This document shows, piece after piece, positions 27,386 to 37,890 of a stretch of DNA of 40,000 nt. Below the pieces are notes generated by a model. The model did not search any database, was not told the DNA's origin, and saw nothing but the letters and a program-made list of their open reading frames with translations. Every line of letters starts with the position of its first letter. The stretch's first letter is position 1. The stretch is from Kitasatospora sp. DSM 101779 (lineage in GTDB: Bacteria > Actinomycetota > Actinomycetes > Streptomycetales > Streptomycetaceae): the NCBI RefSeq assembly GCF_025655475.1, contig NZ_JAHTIK010000001.1:2739043-2779042 (forward strand), in the 5' to 3' direction. Made by a program: the position numbers and the translations under genes.

Positions 27386-28033
27386 ATGGAGCTGGACACC
27401 GCCCGCACCGAGGCGTGGCTGCGGGCCGCGGCCGCCGCCGTGACCGCCCGGGAGGCCGAACTCACCGCCCTGGACACCGCGATCGGCGACGGCGACCACG
27501 GCAGCAATCTGCGCCGCGGCTTCACCGCCGTCCTCGCCGGCCTGGACGCCGAGAAGGCCGGGGGTACGGCGGCCGCAGACCGCTCCCCGGGCATCCTGCT
27601 CGCGGCAGCCGGCCGCACCCTGATCTCGACGGTCGGCGGCGCCTCGGGACCGCTCTACGGCAGCGCGCTGCGCGCTGCCGGCCGGGCGCTGCCGGGGGCG
27701 TCGGCCGGGCCGGACGAGGTGGCCGCGGCCCTGGGCGAGGCGCTCGGCGCGGTGCGCTCGCTCGGCGGTGCGCAGCCCGGCGACAAGACGATGGTGGACG
27801 CGTGGGCGCCGGCCGCCGCGACGTTCGCGGAGGCGGCGGGGCAGGGGCTGGCGGCGGCTTCGGCGGCGGCGGCCGCTGCGGCGGAGCAGGGGGCCCGGGC
27901 GACGCTGCCGCTGGTGGCGCGCAAGGGCCGTGCCTCGTACCTGGGGCCGCGCAGCGCGGGCCACCTCGACCCGGGGGCGGTGTCGACGGCGCTGCTGTTC
28001 GCCGCGCTGGCCGAAGCGTGCCGGGAACGGTGA
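27386..28033 (+). CDS. dhaL: Dihydroxyacetone kinase ADP-binding subunit DhaL
   Basis: 215 aa. The Mg-ADP site is LDTAIGDGDHGSNLRRGF with Asp30, Asp35 and Asp37; TLISTVGGASGPLYGSAL and GDKTMVDAWAPA are the other nucleotide-site segments, and GRASYLGPRSAGHLDPGA closes the fold. The tightly held ADP is phosphorylated by DhaM and then phosphorylates dihydroxyacetone on DhaK, giving dihydroxyacetone phosphate for glycolysis. ATG 27386 has GGAAGGAGAG 5 nt upstream. An Ala-rich run (AAASAAAAAAAEQ) at about 157-168 is low complexity only. Confidence 0.96.
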   Translation: MELDTARTEAWLRAAAAAVTAREAELTALDTAIGDGDHGSNLRRGFTAVLAGLDAEKAGGTAAADRSPGILLAAAGRTLISTVGGASGPLYGSALRAAGRALPGASAGPDEVAAALGEALGAVRSLGGAQPGDKTMVDAWAPAAATFAEAAGQGLAAASAAAAAAAEQGARATLPLVARKGRASYLGPRSAGHLDPGAVSTALLFAALAEACRER

Positions 28034-28060
28034 ACCGCTCGGGGGCCGTCCGTGCCGTGC

Positions 28061-29254
28061 CTACTGGCGGTGGTGGTGGGAGTGGTCGGCGGGCCGGCTG
28101 ACCAGCATCAGCAGGGCGTCGTCACCGAGTTCGCCGCCGGTGTGCAGCAGCAGGTCGGCGTAGACCCGGCCGACCGCGGTCTCCAGTTCGGCGGCGGAAC
28201 GGGCGGAGCCGCGGACGAGCGGGCCGACCCGTTCGGCGAGCGGGTAGAACTCGCCGGTGCGGTGGTGGCGGGCCTCGACCACGCCGTCGGTGCAGAGCAC
28301 CAGCACGTCCTCGGGGCCGAAGGGCCGCCGGACGCTGGTGGGTTCACCGGTGGCGAGCGGGCCGAGGCCGAGCGGCACCCACGGGTCGGCGACCTCCAGC
28401 ACCGCGACGGTGCCGTCCCCGCCGACCCGGATCGGCGGGACGTGGCCGAAGTGCAGCAGCTCCACCGTTCCGGGCGCGCCGAACTCGGCGAACAGGGCGG
28501 TGGTGAACTCGCCGTCCGGCACGTGCCGCTCGACGCTCGCCTCGATCCGGGCCGCGACCCTGCCCAGCTTCTCCTCGTCGTAGGCGGCCTCGCGGAAGGC
28601 ACCGAGCACCACGGCGGCGGTCTGCACCGCGCCCAGGCCCTTGCCGCGGACGTCGCCGACCAGCAGCCGGGTGCCGTGCGGGGTGTCCAGCGCCGAGTAG
28701 AGGTCGCCGCCGATCCGGGCCTCGTCCGCGGCCGAGACGTAGCGCACGGCGAGACGCAGGGGTCCGACGGTGGGCCCGGGTCGGCGCAGCAGGGCGCGCT
28801 GGGCGGCCTCGGCGACGGAGCTGACGGCGGCGAAGGCGGCGGCCCGGCGCATGCGCAGTGCGGCGATGTACGCGCTGATCGCGGTGAGCGCGACGTAGCT
28901 GAGCATGGCGCCGATCAGGAAGCGGCCGTCGCTGAAGGTGGCGACCTGGTCGTAGTTGCTGAGCCACAGCAGCGAGAGGAAGCCGACGCCGCAGACCAGC
29001 AGGAGTTCGACGGGGGTGAGCAGCAGCGCGCAGATGGGCGGTACGACGACCATCAGCGGGGCGAGGTAGCGGTCCTGGCCGGTGAAGAAGTCGATCAGCG
29101 AGATGGCCAGGACGGCGAGCAGCGCCGGGGTGGCGCGGCGGCGGAAGGAGAGGTCCTGGAGGTCGGCGGCCAGGAGGGCGGACTTGCGGCGGGCCGGGGC
29201 CAGCCCGGTGGCGTCACGCGCGGCGGCGCGCTGGACTCGGCTGCTCCGGAACAC
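28061..29254 (-). CDS. Membrane-anchored SpoIIE/RsbU-type PP2C phosphatase
   Basis: 397 aa. Three or four membrane helices lie at about 40-135 (PALLAVLAISLIDFF, LAPLMVVVPPICALLL, LLLVCGVGFLSLLWLS, LIGAMLSYVALTAISAYIAAL). A linker helix leads into the SpoIIE domain (about 150-390): AADEARIGGDLYSAL, LLVGDVRGKGLGAVQ, VLVLCTDGVVEARHH and GELGDDALLMLVSRPA hold the metal-binding aspartates. It probably dephosphorylates an anti-anti-sigma protein in a partner-switch pathway; no such gene is adjacent. The GTG start was chosen because TATGTT lies 6 nt upstream, a leaderless pattern; ATG 29284 is an alternative. It faces away from the copper operon. Confidence 0.9.
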   Translation of the reverse strand: MFRSSRVQRAAARDATGLAPARRKSALLAADLQDLSFRRRATPALLAVLAISLIDFFTGQDRYLAPLMVVVPPICALLLTPVELLLVCGVGFLSLLWLSNYDQVATFSDGRFLIGAMLSYVALTAISAYIAALRMRRAAAFAAVSSVAEAAQRALLRRPGPTVGPLRLAVRYVSAADEARIGGDLYSALDTPHGTRLLVGDVRGKGLGAVQTAAVVLGAFREAAYDEEKLGRVAARIEASVERHVPDGEFTTALFAEFGAPGTVELLHFGHVPPIRVGGDGTVAVLEVADPWVPLGLGPLATGEPTSVRRPFGPEDVLVLCTDGVVEARHHRTGEFYPLAERVGPLVRGSARSAAELETAVGRVYADLLLHTGGELGDDALLMLVSRPADHSHHHRQ

Positions 29255-29423
29255 ACAACGAACATATCGGACACATCGCCACATCGCGCCGTCCGCGGCC
29301 GCCCGCCGACGGGGTGACACCCGCGCGCACCACGGATGTGCGGAGCGCGCCCGCACGGCCACCGCCCGCCGGGCCGGTGTACGTTCCGAGATCCACACCA
29401 CAGCCGACCCGCCGCCCGATGGA

Positions 29424-29440
29424 ATACCCCTGGGGGGTAT
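29424..29440 (+). promoter_or_regulatory. CsoR-like copper operator
   Basis: ATACCCC-TGG-GGGGTAT is a perfect 7-bp inverted repeat with a 3-nt centre, the form bound by the copper-sensing repressor CsoR in actinobacteria. It lies 62 nt upstream of the copper chaperone start. csoR itself is not in the window. Confidence 0.8.
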
Positions 29441-29502
29441 GGTGTTGGCAGAGGAAGGCGCACGGCAGAAGGCCGCGCCCCCGATCCCGCCCGGAGGCAC
29501 CG

Positions 29503-29721
29503 ATGTCCAGCACCGTCACCTACACCGTCGCCGGGATGAGCTGCGGCCACTGCGAGAAGTCGGTGACCGCCGAGGTGTCCGGCATCGCCGGTGTCACCGA
29601 GGTCGCCGCCGACGCCAAGGCCGGCACGGTCACCGTCTCCTCGGCCGCGCCGCTGGACGACGAGCAGGTCCGCGCCGCCGTGGACGAGGCCGGCTACGAG
29701 CTCGTCGGCCGCACCGCCTGA
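29503..29721 (+). CDS. copZ: Heavy-metal-associated domain copper chaperone (CopZ-like)
   Basis: 72 aa, a single HMA domain: [42 protein letters not shown], where the copper-binding CxxC is Cys14-Cys17, and the end [18 protein letters not shown] is typical. It carries Cu(I) in the cytosol to the ATPase encoded 61 nt downstream. ATG 29503 has GGAGG 6 nt upstream. The CsoR-like site just upstream indicates induction by copper. Confidence 0.95.
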   Translation: MSSTVTYTVAGMSCGHCEKSVTAEVSGIAGVTEVAADAKAGTVTVSSAAPLDDEQVRAAVDEAGYELVGRTA

Positions 29722-29782
29722 GACCGCCGCGGGGGGCGCGGCTCGAGCCCGCGCCCCCGGTACGCTCGTCCGAGGAGATGAG

Positions 29783-32068
<2,286 letters not shown>

Positions 32069-32085
32069 ACCGTCCGCGGCAGGCC

Positions 32086-32119
32086 GACGGCCCCGGGCGG
32101 AGATCCGCCCGGGGCCGTC
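32086..32119. terminator. Bidirectional terminator between copA and SDR gene
   Basis: Perfect 15-bp stem: arms 32086-32100 and 32105-32119 with the loop AGAT. It lies 18 nt after the copA stop and 11 nt after the stop of the convergent SDR gene, so it can serve both. Confidence 0.85.
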
Positions 32120-32129
32120 GTGGTCGTGC

Positions 32130-32849
32130 TCAGCGGCCGAGCAGCTCGCCGCCGTTGCAGTGCAGGATCTCGCCGGTGATGAACCCGGCCTCCGGCGAGG
32201 CCAGGAAGTAGACCGCCGCGGCGACCTCGAACGGCTCGCCGATCCGGCCCAGCAGGGTGCGCGCCGCGCGGCGGGAGACCTCCGCCTCGTCCAGCCGCGG
32301 CCCGAAGAACTCGGTGCCGGAGACGGTACCCGGGGCGACGATGTTCGCGGTGATCCCGGACGGGCCCAGCTGGGCCGCCAGGAAGTTGTTCCAGGCGTGC
32401 AGCGAGGCCTTGGCCGCCCCGTACGAGCCGGCCCCGCGCAGCGCCGCGATGGAACTGACCGTCACCACCCGGCCCGAGCCCGGCGTCAGCCGCTCCCGGA
32501 TCGACTCGGTGAGCAGCACCACCGTCAGCACGTTGCGCTCGAAGTCGCCGCGCCAGCGCGCCAGGACGGCGTGCGGGCCGGCCCCGATCACGGTCTCCCG
32601 GCTGCCCGCGTTGTTGACCAGGACGTCGACGGTCGCCGGCAGGGAGTCCAGGGCGTGCTCCACCGCGTCCGGGTCGGCGAGGTCGCAGACCAGGGTGGAG
32701 ACGTTCTCGCCGAGCTCGGCGGCCGCCCGTTCGAGCACCGCGCGCCGGCGCCCGACGATCACCACGCGCTCCCCCGCCTTGGCGAACCGGCGGGCCACCT
32801 CGTACCCGATGCCGGTGCCGCCACCGGTGACGACGACGTTCCTGGTCAT
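32130..32849 (-). CDS. Short-chain dehydrogenase/reductase
   Basis: 239 aa classical SDR: cofactor motif TGGGTGIG (8-15), GRRR (33-36) suggesting NADP(H), NNAG (79-82), active-site VSSIAALRGAGSYGAAK with Tyr143 and Lys147, and FFGPR...AARTLLGRIGEPFEVAAAVYFLASPEAGFITGEILHCNGGELLG at the end. It reduces or oxidises a carbonyl/alcohol; the substrate is not evident. ATG 32849 is preceded by a purine-rich GGGAGGGAGAGCGCAG stretch. It is alone between convergent copA and a long non-coding region. Confidence 0.93.
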   Translation of the reverse strand: MTRNVVVTGGGTGIGYEVARRFAKAGERVVIVGRRRAVLERAAAELGENVSTLVCDLADPDAVEHALDSLPATVDVLVNNAGSRETVIGAGPHAVLARWRGDFERNVLTVVLLTESIRERLTPGSGRVVTVSSIAALRGAGSYGAAKASLHAWNNFLAAQLGPSGITANIVAPGTVSGTEFFGPRLDEAEVSRRAARTLLGRIGEPFEVAAAVYFLASPEAGFITGEILHCNGGELLGR

Positions 32850-33340
32850 CTGCGCTCTCCCTCCCTGCCCCGACGCCGCCGCAGGCGTGTGCGGACGGTC
32901 CGTACCGGAATGGGACGATTCCTATCACGCTGGGTTGCGAAGACTGCGGGGAGGGTGACGCAGCGCGCCGGAAAGCGTGTGATAAGGGGACGGACCGCTC
33001 GGCTCGGCTCCGGCACCGCGCGCACACGGAGCGTGGAGAGAGGCAAGTCACACTCCGGGAACGTAACTCCCGGACCCCGGATACGTCATACCGTGTGTAC
33101 TGCGGCAGTTTTCTCCGGCCCCGCGGCGGTGTGGCGAACGGCTTCACGCCTCCGTACCGGTCGGGCTGCCGCGAACGGGGCTCCGGCGGGCCCCGGTACC
33201 GCCGCCGACGCGCTCGGCGGCACAGCGCACGGCGCCGGGGTGCGAGGGCCGGGAACGCTTTGAGCGGCCGTTCCCGGCACGGTCGCACCCGGGTGCCGTG
33301 CGCCGGGTCTTCCCCGCGGCCCCGAGGGCCGGCGGAACGC
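32850..33340. other. Intergenic region with several hairpins
   Basis: No supported gene in about 490 bp. It holds two clear stems: TCCGGGA-N7-TCCCGGA at 33055-33075 and GCCGGGAACG-N11-CGTTCCCGGC at 33248-33278. Open frames in it lack ribosome binding sites and recognisable sequence. A small RNA or a degraded gene cannot be excluded. Confidence 0.45.
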
Positions 33341-33382
33341 CGAAGGGCCCGGCCGCCCCGAGGGGAGCGGCCGGGCCCTTCG
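33341..33382 (-). terminator. Terminator of citrate synthase gene
   Basis: Perfect 16-bp stem: arms 33341-33356 and 33367-33382, 10-nt loop, 10 nt beyond the citrate synthase stop codon. The arm sequence starts with CGAAGGGCCC, a common actinobacterial terminator form. Confidence 0.85.
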
Positions 33383-33392
33383 CACGAACCGG

Positions 33393-34682
33393 TCAGCGGT
33401 CGCCGAGCTCCACGTAGTCGCGGATCGCGGTGCCGGTGTAGATCTGCCGCGGACGGCCGATGCGGCTGGTCGGGTCGTTGATCATCTCGTGCCAGTGGGC
33501 GATCCAGCCGGGCAGCCGGCCCAGCGCGAACAGCACGGTGAACATGCTGGTCGGGAAGCCCATGGCGCGGTAGATCAGGCCCGTGTAGAAGTCCACGTTC
33601 GGGTAGAGCTTGCGCGAGACGAAGAAGTCGTCGCTGAGCGCGTGCTCCTCCAGCTTCAGCGCGATGTCGAGCAGCTCGTCGCTCTTGCCGAGCTGGCCGA
33701 GCACCTCGTGCGCCAGGAGCTTGACCTGCGCGGCACGCGGGTCGAACGCCTTGTACACGCGGTGGCCGAAGCCCATCAGCTTGACGCCGTCCTCGCGGTT
33801 CTTCACCTTGCGGATGAACGCGTCGACGTCGCCGCCGTCCTTCTGGATGGCCTCCAGCATCTCCAGCACGGCCTGGTTGGCGCCGCCGTGCAGCGGGCCC
33901 CACAGCGCCGAGATGCCCGCCGAGATCGAGGCGAACAGGTTGGCGTGGCTGGAGCCGACCAGGCGCACCGTCGAGGTCGAGCAGTTCTGCTCGTGGTCCG
34001 CGTGCAGGATCAGCAGCTTGTCCAGCGCGTTCACCACGACCGGGTTGAGCTCGTAGTCCTCGGCGGGGACGGCGAACGTCATCCGCAGGAAGTTCTCGAC
34101 GTAGCTCAGGTCGTTGCGCGGGTAGACGAACGGCTGGCCCATCGCCTTCTTGTAGGCGTAGGCGGCGATCGTCGGGAGCTTCGCCAGCAGACGCACCGTC
34201 GACAGGTGGCGCTGCGCCGCGTCGAACGGGTTGTGGCTCTCCGGGTAGAAGGTCGACAGCGCGCCGACCACCGACGACAGCATCGCCATCGGGTGGGCGT
34301 CCCGCGGGAAGCCCTGGTAAAAGCGCTTGACGTCCTCGTGCAGCAGGGTGTGCTGGGTGATCTCGGTGTTGAAGGCCGTCAGCTCCTCGGCCTTCGGCAG
34401 CTCACCGTTGATCAGCAGGTAAGCGGTCTCGATGAAGTTGCCGCGCTCGGCGAGCTGCTCGATCGGGTAACCGCGGTAACGCAGGATGCCGTTGTCGCCG
34501 TCCACGAAGGTGATCGCGGACTTGTAGGCGGCGGTGTTGCCGAAGCCGTTGTCCAGGGTGACCAGGCCGGTCTGCGGGAGCAGCTTCGAGATGTCGAAGC
34601 CGGCGTTGCCCGCAGTGCTCTCGACGACGGGGTACTCGTACTCGCCGTCCTGGTACCGCAGTACTACCGAGTTGTCGCTCAC
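33393..34682 (-). CDS. gltA: Citrate synthase (type II)
   Basis: 429 aa, the length of hexameric type II citrate synthases. VSDNSVVLRYQDGEYEYPVVES begins the N-terminal beta domain; HADHEQNCSTSTVRLVGSS and GPLHGGANQAVLEMLEAI carry active-site histidines, GFGHRVYKAFDPR the third, and YPNVDFYTGLIYRAMGFP the catalytic Asp region; GRPRQIYTG closes the domain. It condenses oxaloacetate and acetyl-CoA, the first step of the TCA cycle. GTG 34682 was chosen from family alignment, with GAGGAAG just upstream; an in-frame ATG 10 codons earlier is unsupported by homology. It stands alone with its own terminator. Confidence 0.97.
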   Translation of the reverse strand: MSDNSVVLRYQDGEYEYPVVESTAGNAGFDISKLLPQTGLVTLDNGFGNTAAYKSAITFVDGDNGILRYRGYPIEQLAERGNFIETAYLLINGELPKAEELTAFNTEITQHTLLHEDVKRFYQGFPRDAHPMAMLSSVVGALSTFYPESHNPFDAAQRHLSTVRLLAKLPTIAAYAYKKAMGQPFVYPRNDLSYVENFLRMTFAVPAEDYELNPVVVNALDKLLILHADHEQNCSTSTVRLVGSSHANLFASISAGISALWGPLHGGANQAVLEMLEAIQKDGGDVDAFIRKVKNREDGVKLMGFGHRVYKAFDPRAAQVKLLAHEVLGQLGKSDELLDIALKLEEHALSDDFFVSRKLYPNVDFYTGLIYRAMGFPTSMFTVLFALGRLPGWIAHWHEMINDPTSRIGRPRQIYTGTAIRDYVELGDR

Positions 34683-34906
34683 GTCTTCCTCACCGACGAA
34701 ATGAATCCTCATCCGAGTGCCCTGACGTTCCTACGATCCCCCATCCGGAGGACAGCCGCGCACCCGGGGTGGGCCGAAAAGGGGCCCGCCATACAAAACC
34801 TGTCGCCGAAGCCGGTGTGAACCGGACAAGATCGGCACCAGACCAGGTTCCGCCCTAAATCTCTTCACGTCAAGACAACCCGGGACCGTACCGCACCCCC
34901 GGCGGA

Positions 34907-37177
34907 TCATCCAATCGCCAGCCGATGATCGAGCGCAGAGTGCCGACGACCTGCACTGACGGCCCTCACCGCCTGCCCGATCGCCCTCCGTGACCCCACC
35001 AGTACAACCAGTCTCTTCGCCCTCGTCACAGCCGTGTAGAGAAGATTTCGCTGAAGCATCGACCATGCCGATGTAGTGACCGGAATCACCACCGCCGGAT
35101 ACTCGCTCCCCTGCGACCGGTGGATCGTCACCGCGTACGCGTGCGCCAGCTCGTCCAACTCGTCGAAGTCGTAGGGCACCTCCTCGTCCTCGTCGGTGCG
35201 CACCGTGAGCCGCTGCTCCTCCACGCTCAGTGAGACGACCACCCCCACCGTGCCGTTGAAGACGCCGTTCTCCCCCTTCTCGTAGTTGTTCCGGATCTGC
35301 GTCACCTTGTCCCCCACCCGGAACGTCCGCCCGCCGAACCGCCGCTCCGCCAACCCCTCCCGGGCCGGCGTCACCGCCGCCTGCAGCAGCGTGTTCAGGT
35401 TCCCCGCCCCCGCCGGACCGCGGTGCATCGGCGCCAGCACCTGCACGTCCCGCCGCGGATCCAGGCCGAACCGCTGCGGGATCCGCCGCGCCACCACGTC
35501 CACCGTCACCCCCGCCGCCCGCTCCGCGTCCTCCTCCGCGAACAGGAAGAAGTCCGGCAGCCCCTCCGTCACCGGCGGCAGCCCCTCGTTGATCCGGTGC
35601 GCGTTCGTCACCACCCCTGACTGCTGCGCCTGCCGGAAGATCCGCGTCAACCGCACCGACGGGATCGGGCTGCCCTCCGACAGCATGTCCCGCAGCACCT
35701 CGCCGGCCCCGACCGACGGCAACTGGTCCACGTCCCCCACGAACAGCAGGTGCGTCCCCGGCGCCACCGCCTTCACCAGCTTGTTCGCCAGGATCAGGTC
35801 CAGCATCGAGGCCTCGTCGACCACCACCAGGTCCGCGTCCAGCGGCCGGTCCCGGTCGTACGCCGCCTCCCCGCCCGGCCGCAGCTCCAGCAGCCGGTGC
35901 ACCGTCGACGCCTCCGCCCCCGTCAGCTCCGCCAGTCGCTTCGCCGCCCGCCCGGTCGGCGCCGCCAGCACCACCTTCGCGCGCTTCGCCAGCGCCAGCT
36001 CCACCACCGACCGCACCGTGAACGACTTCCCGCAGCCCGGACCACCGGTCAGCACCGCCACCTTCCGGGTCAGCGCCAGCTTCACCGACTCCCGCTGCTC
36101 CTGTGCCAGTTCCGCCCCGGTCCGGCGCGCCAGCCAGCCCAGCGCCGCCTCCCAGTCCACCCCCGCGAACCCCGGCAGCCGGTCGCCCTCCGCGTTCAGC
36201 AGCCGCAGCAACTGGTTCGACAGCGACACCTCCGCCCGGTGGAACGGCACCAGGTACACCGCCGTGATCGGCTCGCCGCCCTCCCCCGGCACCCGCTCCC
36301 GGACCACCCCCTCCTCCGCCACCAGCTCGGACAGGCAGTCGATCACCAGGCCCACGTCCACCTGCAGCAGCTTCACCCCGTCCGCGATCAGCCGCTCCTC
36401 CGGCAGGTAACAGTTCCCCTGGTCGCTGCTCTGCGACAGCGCGTACTGCAGCCCCGCCTTCACCCGCTCCGGCGAGTCGTGCGGAATGCCCACCGCCTGC
36501 GCGATCCGGTCCGCCGTCAGGAAGCCGATCCCCCACACGTCCGCCGCCAGCCGGTACGGCTCGTTCTTGACCACCCCGATCGAGGAATCGCCGTACTTCT
36601 TGTAGATCCGCACCGCCAGCGACGTCGACACCCCGACGCCCTGCAGGAAGACCATCACCTCCTTGATGGCCTTCTGCTCCTCCCACGCCACCGCGATCAT
36701 CTTCGTCCGCTTCGGCCCCAGCCCCGGCACCTCGATCAGCCGGGCCGGCTCGTTCTCGATGACCTCCAGCGTGTCCACCCCGAAGGCGTCCACGATCCGC
36801 TCCGCGAACCGCGGCCCGATGCCCTTGATCAGCCCCGACCCCAGGTACCGCCGGATGCCCTGCACCGTCGCCGGCAGCACCGTCGTGTAGTTCTCCACCG
36901 TGAACTGCCGTCCGTACTGCGGATGCGACCCCCACCGCCCGAACATCCGCAGCGACTCACCCGGCTGCGCCCCCAGCAGGGCCCCCACCACCGTGAGCAG
37001 GTCGTTCCCGCCGCGCCCGGTGTCCACCCTGGCCACCGTGTAGCCGGTCTCCTCGTTCGCGTACGTGATCCGCTCGAGCACGCCCTCGACCTGGGCGAGC
37101 TGCCGCGGGGCACCCGACGGGCCGGAGTTCTGCTGCCCGGCGTCCTGCCGCCCGGTCCGCTGCTGCTCCGTGGTCAC
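34907..37177 (-). CDS. recD2: RecD2-like SF1B helicase
   Basis: 756 aa. The N-terminal OB-type and helix-hairpin-helix region (about 25-220; GIGPRFAERIVDAF, EVPGLGPKRTKMIAVAWEEQ) is the part that tells RecD2 from RecD. Helicase motifs follow: Walker A GGPGCGKSFTV, VLAAPTGRAAKRLAELTG, DLVVVDEASMLD, LLFVGDVDQLPSVGAGEVLRDML, and the C-terminal AVTIHRSQGSEYPAVVIPV and LLYTAVTRAKRLVVLVG. It is a 5'-3' DNA helicase involved in repair and replication-fork stability, acting without RecBC. GTG 37177 has GGGAGGG 5 nt upstream; VTTEQQRTG begins a short Gln-rich leader. It is divergent from the GNAT gene. Confidence 0.95.
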   Translation of the reverse strand: MTTEQQRTGRQDAGQQNSGPSGAPRQLAQVEGVLERITYANEETGYTVARVDTGRGGNDLLTVVGALLGAQPGESLRMFGRWGSHPQYGRQFTVENYTTVLPATVQGIRRYLGSGLIKGIGPRFAERIVDAFGVDTLEVIENEPARLIEVPGLGPKRTKMIAVAWEEQKAIKEVMVFLQGVGVSTSLAVRIYKKYGDSSIGVVKNEPYRLAADVWGIGFLTADRIAQAVGIPHDSPERVKAGLQYALSQSSDQGNCYLPEERLIADGVKLLQVDVGLVIDCLSELVAEEGVVRERVPGEGGEPITAVYLVPFHRAEVSLSNQLLRLLNAEGDRLPGFAGVDWEAALGWLARRTGAELAQEQRESVKLALTRKVAVLTGGPGCGKSFTVRSVVELALAKRAKVVLAAPTGRAAKRLAELTGAEASTVHRLLELRPGGEAAYDRDRPLDADLVVVDEASMLDLILANKLVKAVAPGTHLLFVGDVDQLPSVGAGEVLRDMLSEGSPIPSVRLTRIFRQAQQSGVVTNAHRINEGLPPVTEGLPDFFLFAEEDAERAAGVTVDVVARRIPQRFGLDPRRDVQVLAPMHRGPAGAGNLNTLLQAAVTPAREGLAERRFGGRTFRVGDKVTQIRNNYEKGENGVFNGTVGVVVSLSVEEQRLTVRTDEDEEVPYDFDELDELAHAYAVTIHRSQGSEYPAVVIPVTTSAWSMLQRNLLYTAVTRAKRLVVLVGSRRAIGQAVRAVSAGRRHSALDHRLAIG

Positions 37178-37351
37178 GAGGCCCTCCCAGTACTGGCGAC
37201 GCCCGCCGCCGGCGACCGTTGTGTCACGCACGGTACCTCCCGGCGCGGACAGCCGAGCAGGCCACCGGGTAGAACACCGCTCCCGGGGCACTTCCCCGGC
37301 CGTCGCACGACCCCGCACCACCCCGCCGGGTGACGGCCCGTCGGACCGGCG

Positions 37352-37357
37352 TAGGGT
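37352..37357 (+). promoter_or_regulatory. -10 box of leaderless GNAT gene
   Basis: TAGGGT, 6 nt before ATG 37364; GTGACG at 37330-37335 is a possible -35 box with 16-nt spacing. No ribosome binding site lies between box and start. Confidence 0.6.
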
Positions 37358-37363
37358 CGGTCC

Positions 37364-37829
37364 ATGAGCGACCTCGTCATCCGGCCCGCGACCGAGGCCG
37401 ACCTGCACGCCGTCGTCGCGATGCTGGCCGACGACCCGCTCGGTGCCACCCGCGAGTCCCCCGACGACCTCACCCCCTACCGCGAGGCCTTCGCCCGGAT
37501 CGCCGCCGACCCGCACCAACACCTGGTCGTCGCCGAACGCCAAGGCCGCACCGTCGGCACCCTGCAGCTCACCGTCGTCCCCGGCCTCTCCCGCCGCGGC
37601 GCCACCCGGACGATCGTCGAGGGCGTCCGGGTCCATGCCGAGGAACGCGGCACCGGCCTCGGCACCACCCTGATCGAGTGGGCCGTCGAGCACTCCCGGG
37701 CACTGGGCGCCACCCTCGTCCAGCTGACCTCCGACGCCACCCGCACCGACGCCCACCGCTATCTACGAACGTCTCGGCTTCACCGCCTCCCACCTGGGCT
37801 TCAAACTCGCCCTGCGGCCGCAGGACTAG
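37364..37829 (+). pseudogene. GNAT acetyltransferase, frameshifted near the C terminus
   Basis: The first 132 codons read as a normal GNAT enzyme: VIRPATEADLHAVVAMLADDP, HLVVAERQGRTVGTLQLTVVPGL, VEGVRVHAEERGTGLGTTLIEWAVEHSRALGATLVQLTSDATRTDAHR, with the acetyl-CoA loop ERGTGLG. The family ending (YYERLGFTASHLGFKLAL...) is present but one base out of frame: in GCTATCTACGAACG (about 37758-37771) removing one T gives HRYYERLGF and a stop at 37829. As written, the frame continues 45 codons longer into unrelated sequence. This is a one-base insertion late in the gene, or a sequence error. Substrate unknown; small-molecule acetylation is likely. Confidence 0.8.
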
Positions 37830-37890
37830 GCACCCGCAGGCGCCCGCCGCCAACGGCCCGGTTGTCGTACCCCCCTGGCAGACTCGACCG

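Noticed and set aside
33095..33481. Small Arg-rich + strand frame near citrate synthase
   Set aside because: It runs through the terminator and into the 3' end of citrate synthase, with no ribosome binding site.
34731..36935. Gly-rich - strand frame opposite RecD2
   Set aside because: Same strand as recD2 but another frame, low complexity, no domain, overlaps intact helicase motifs.
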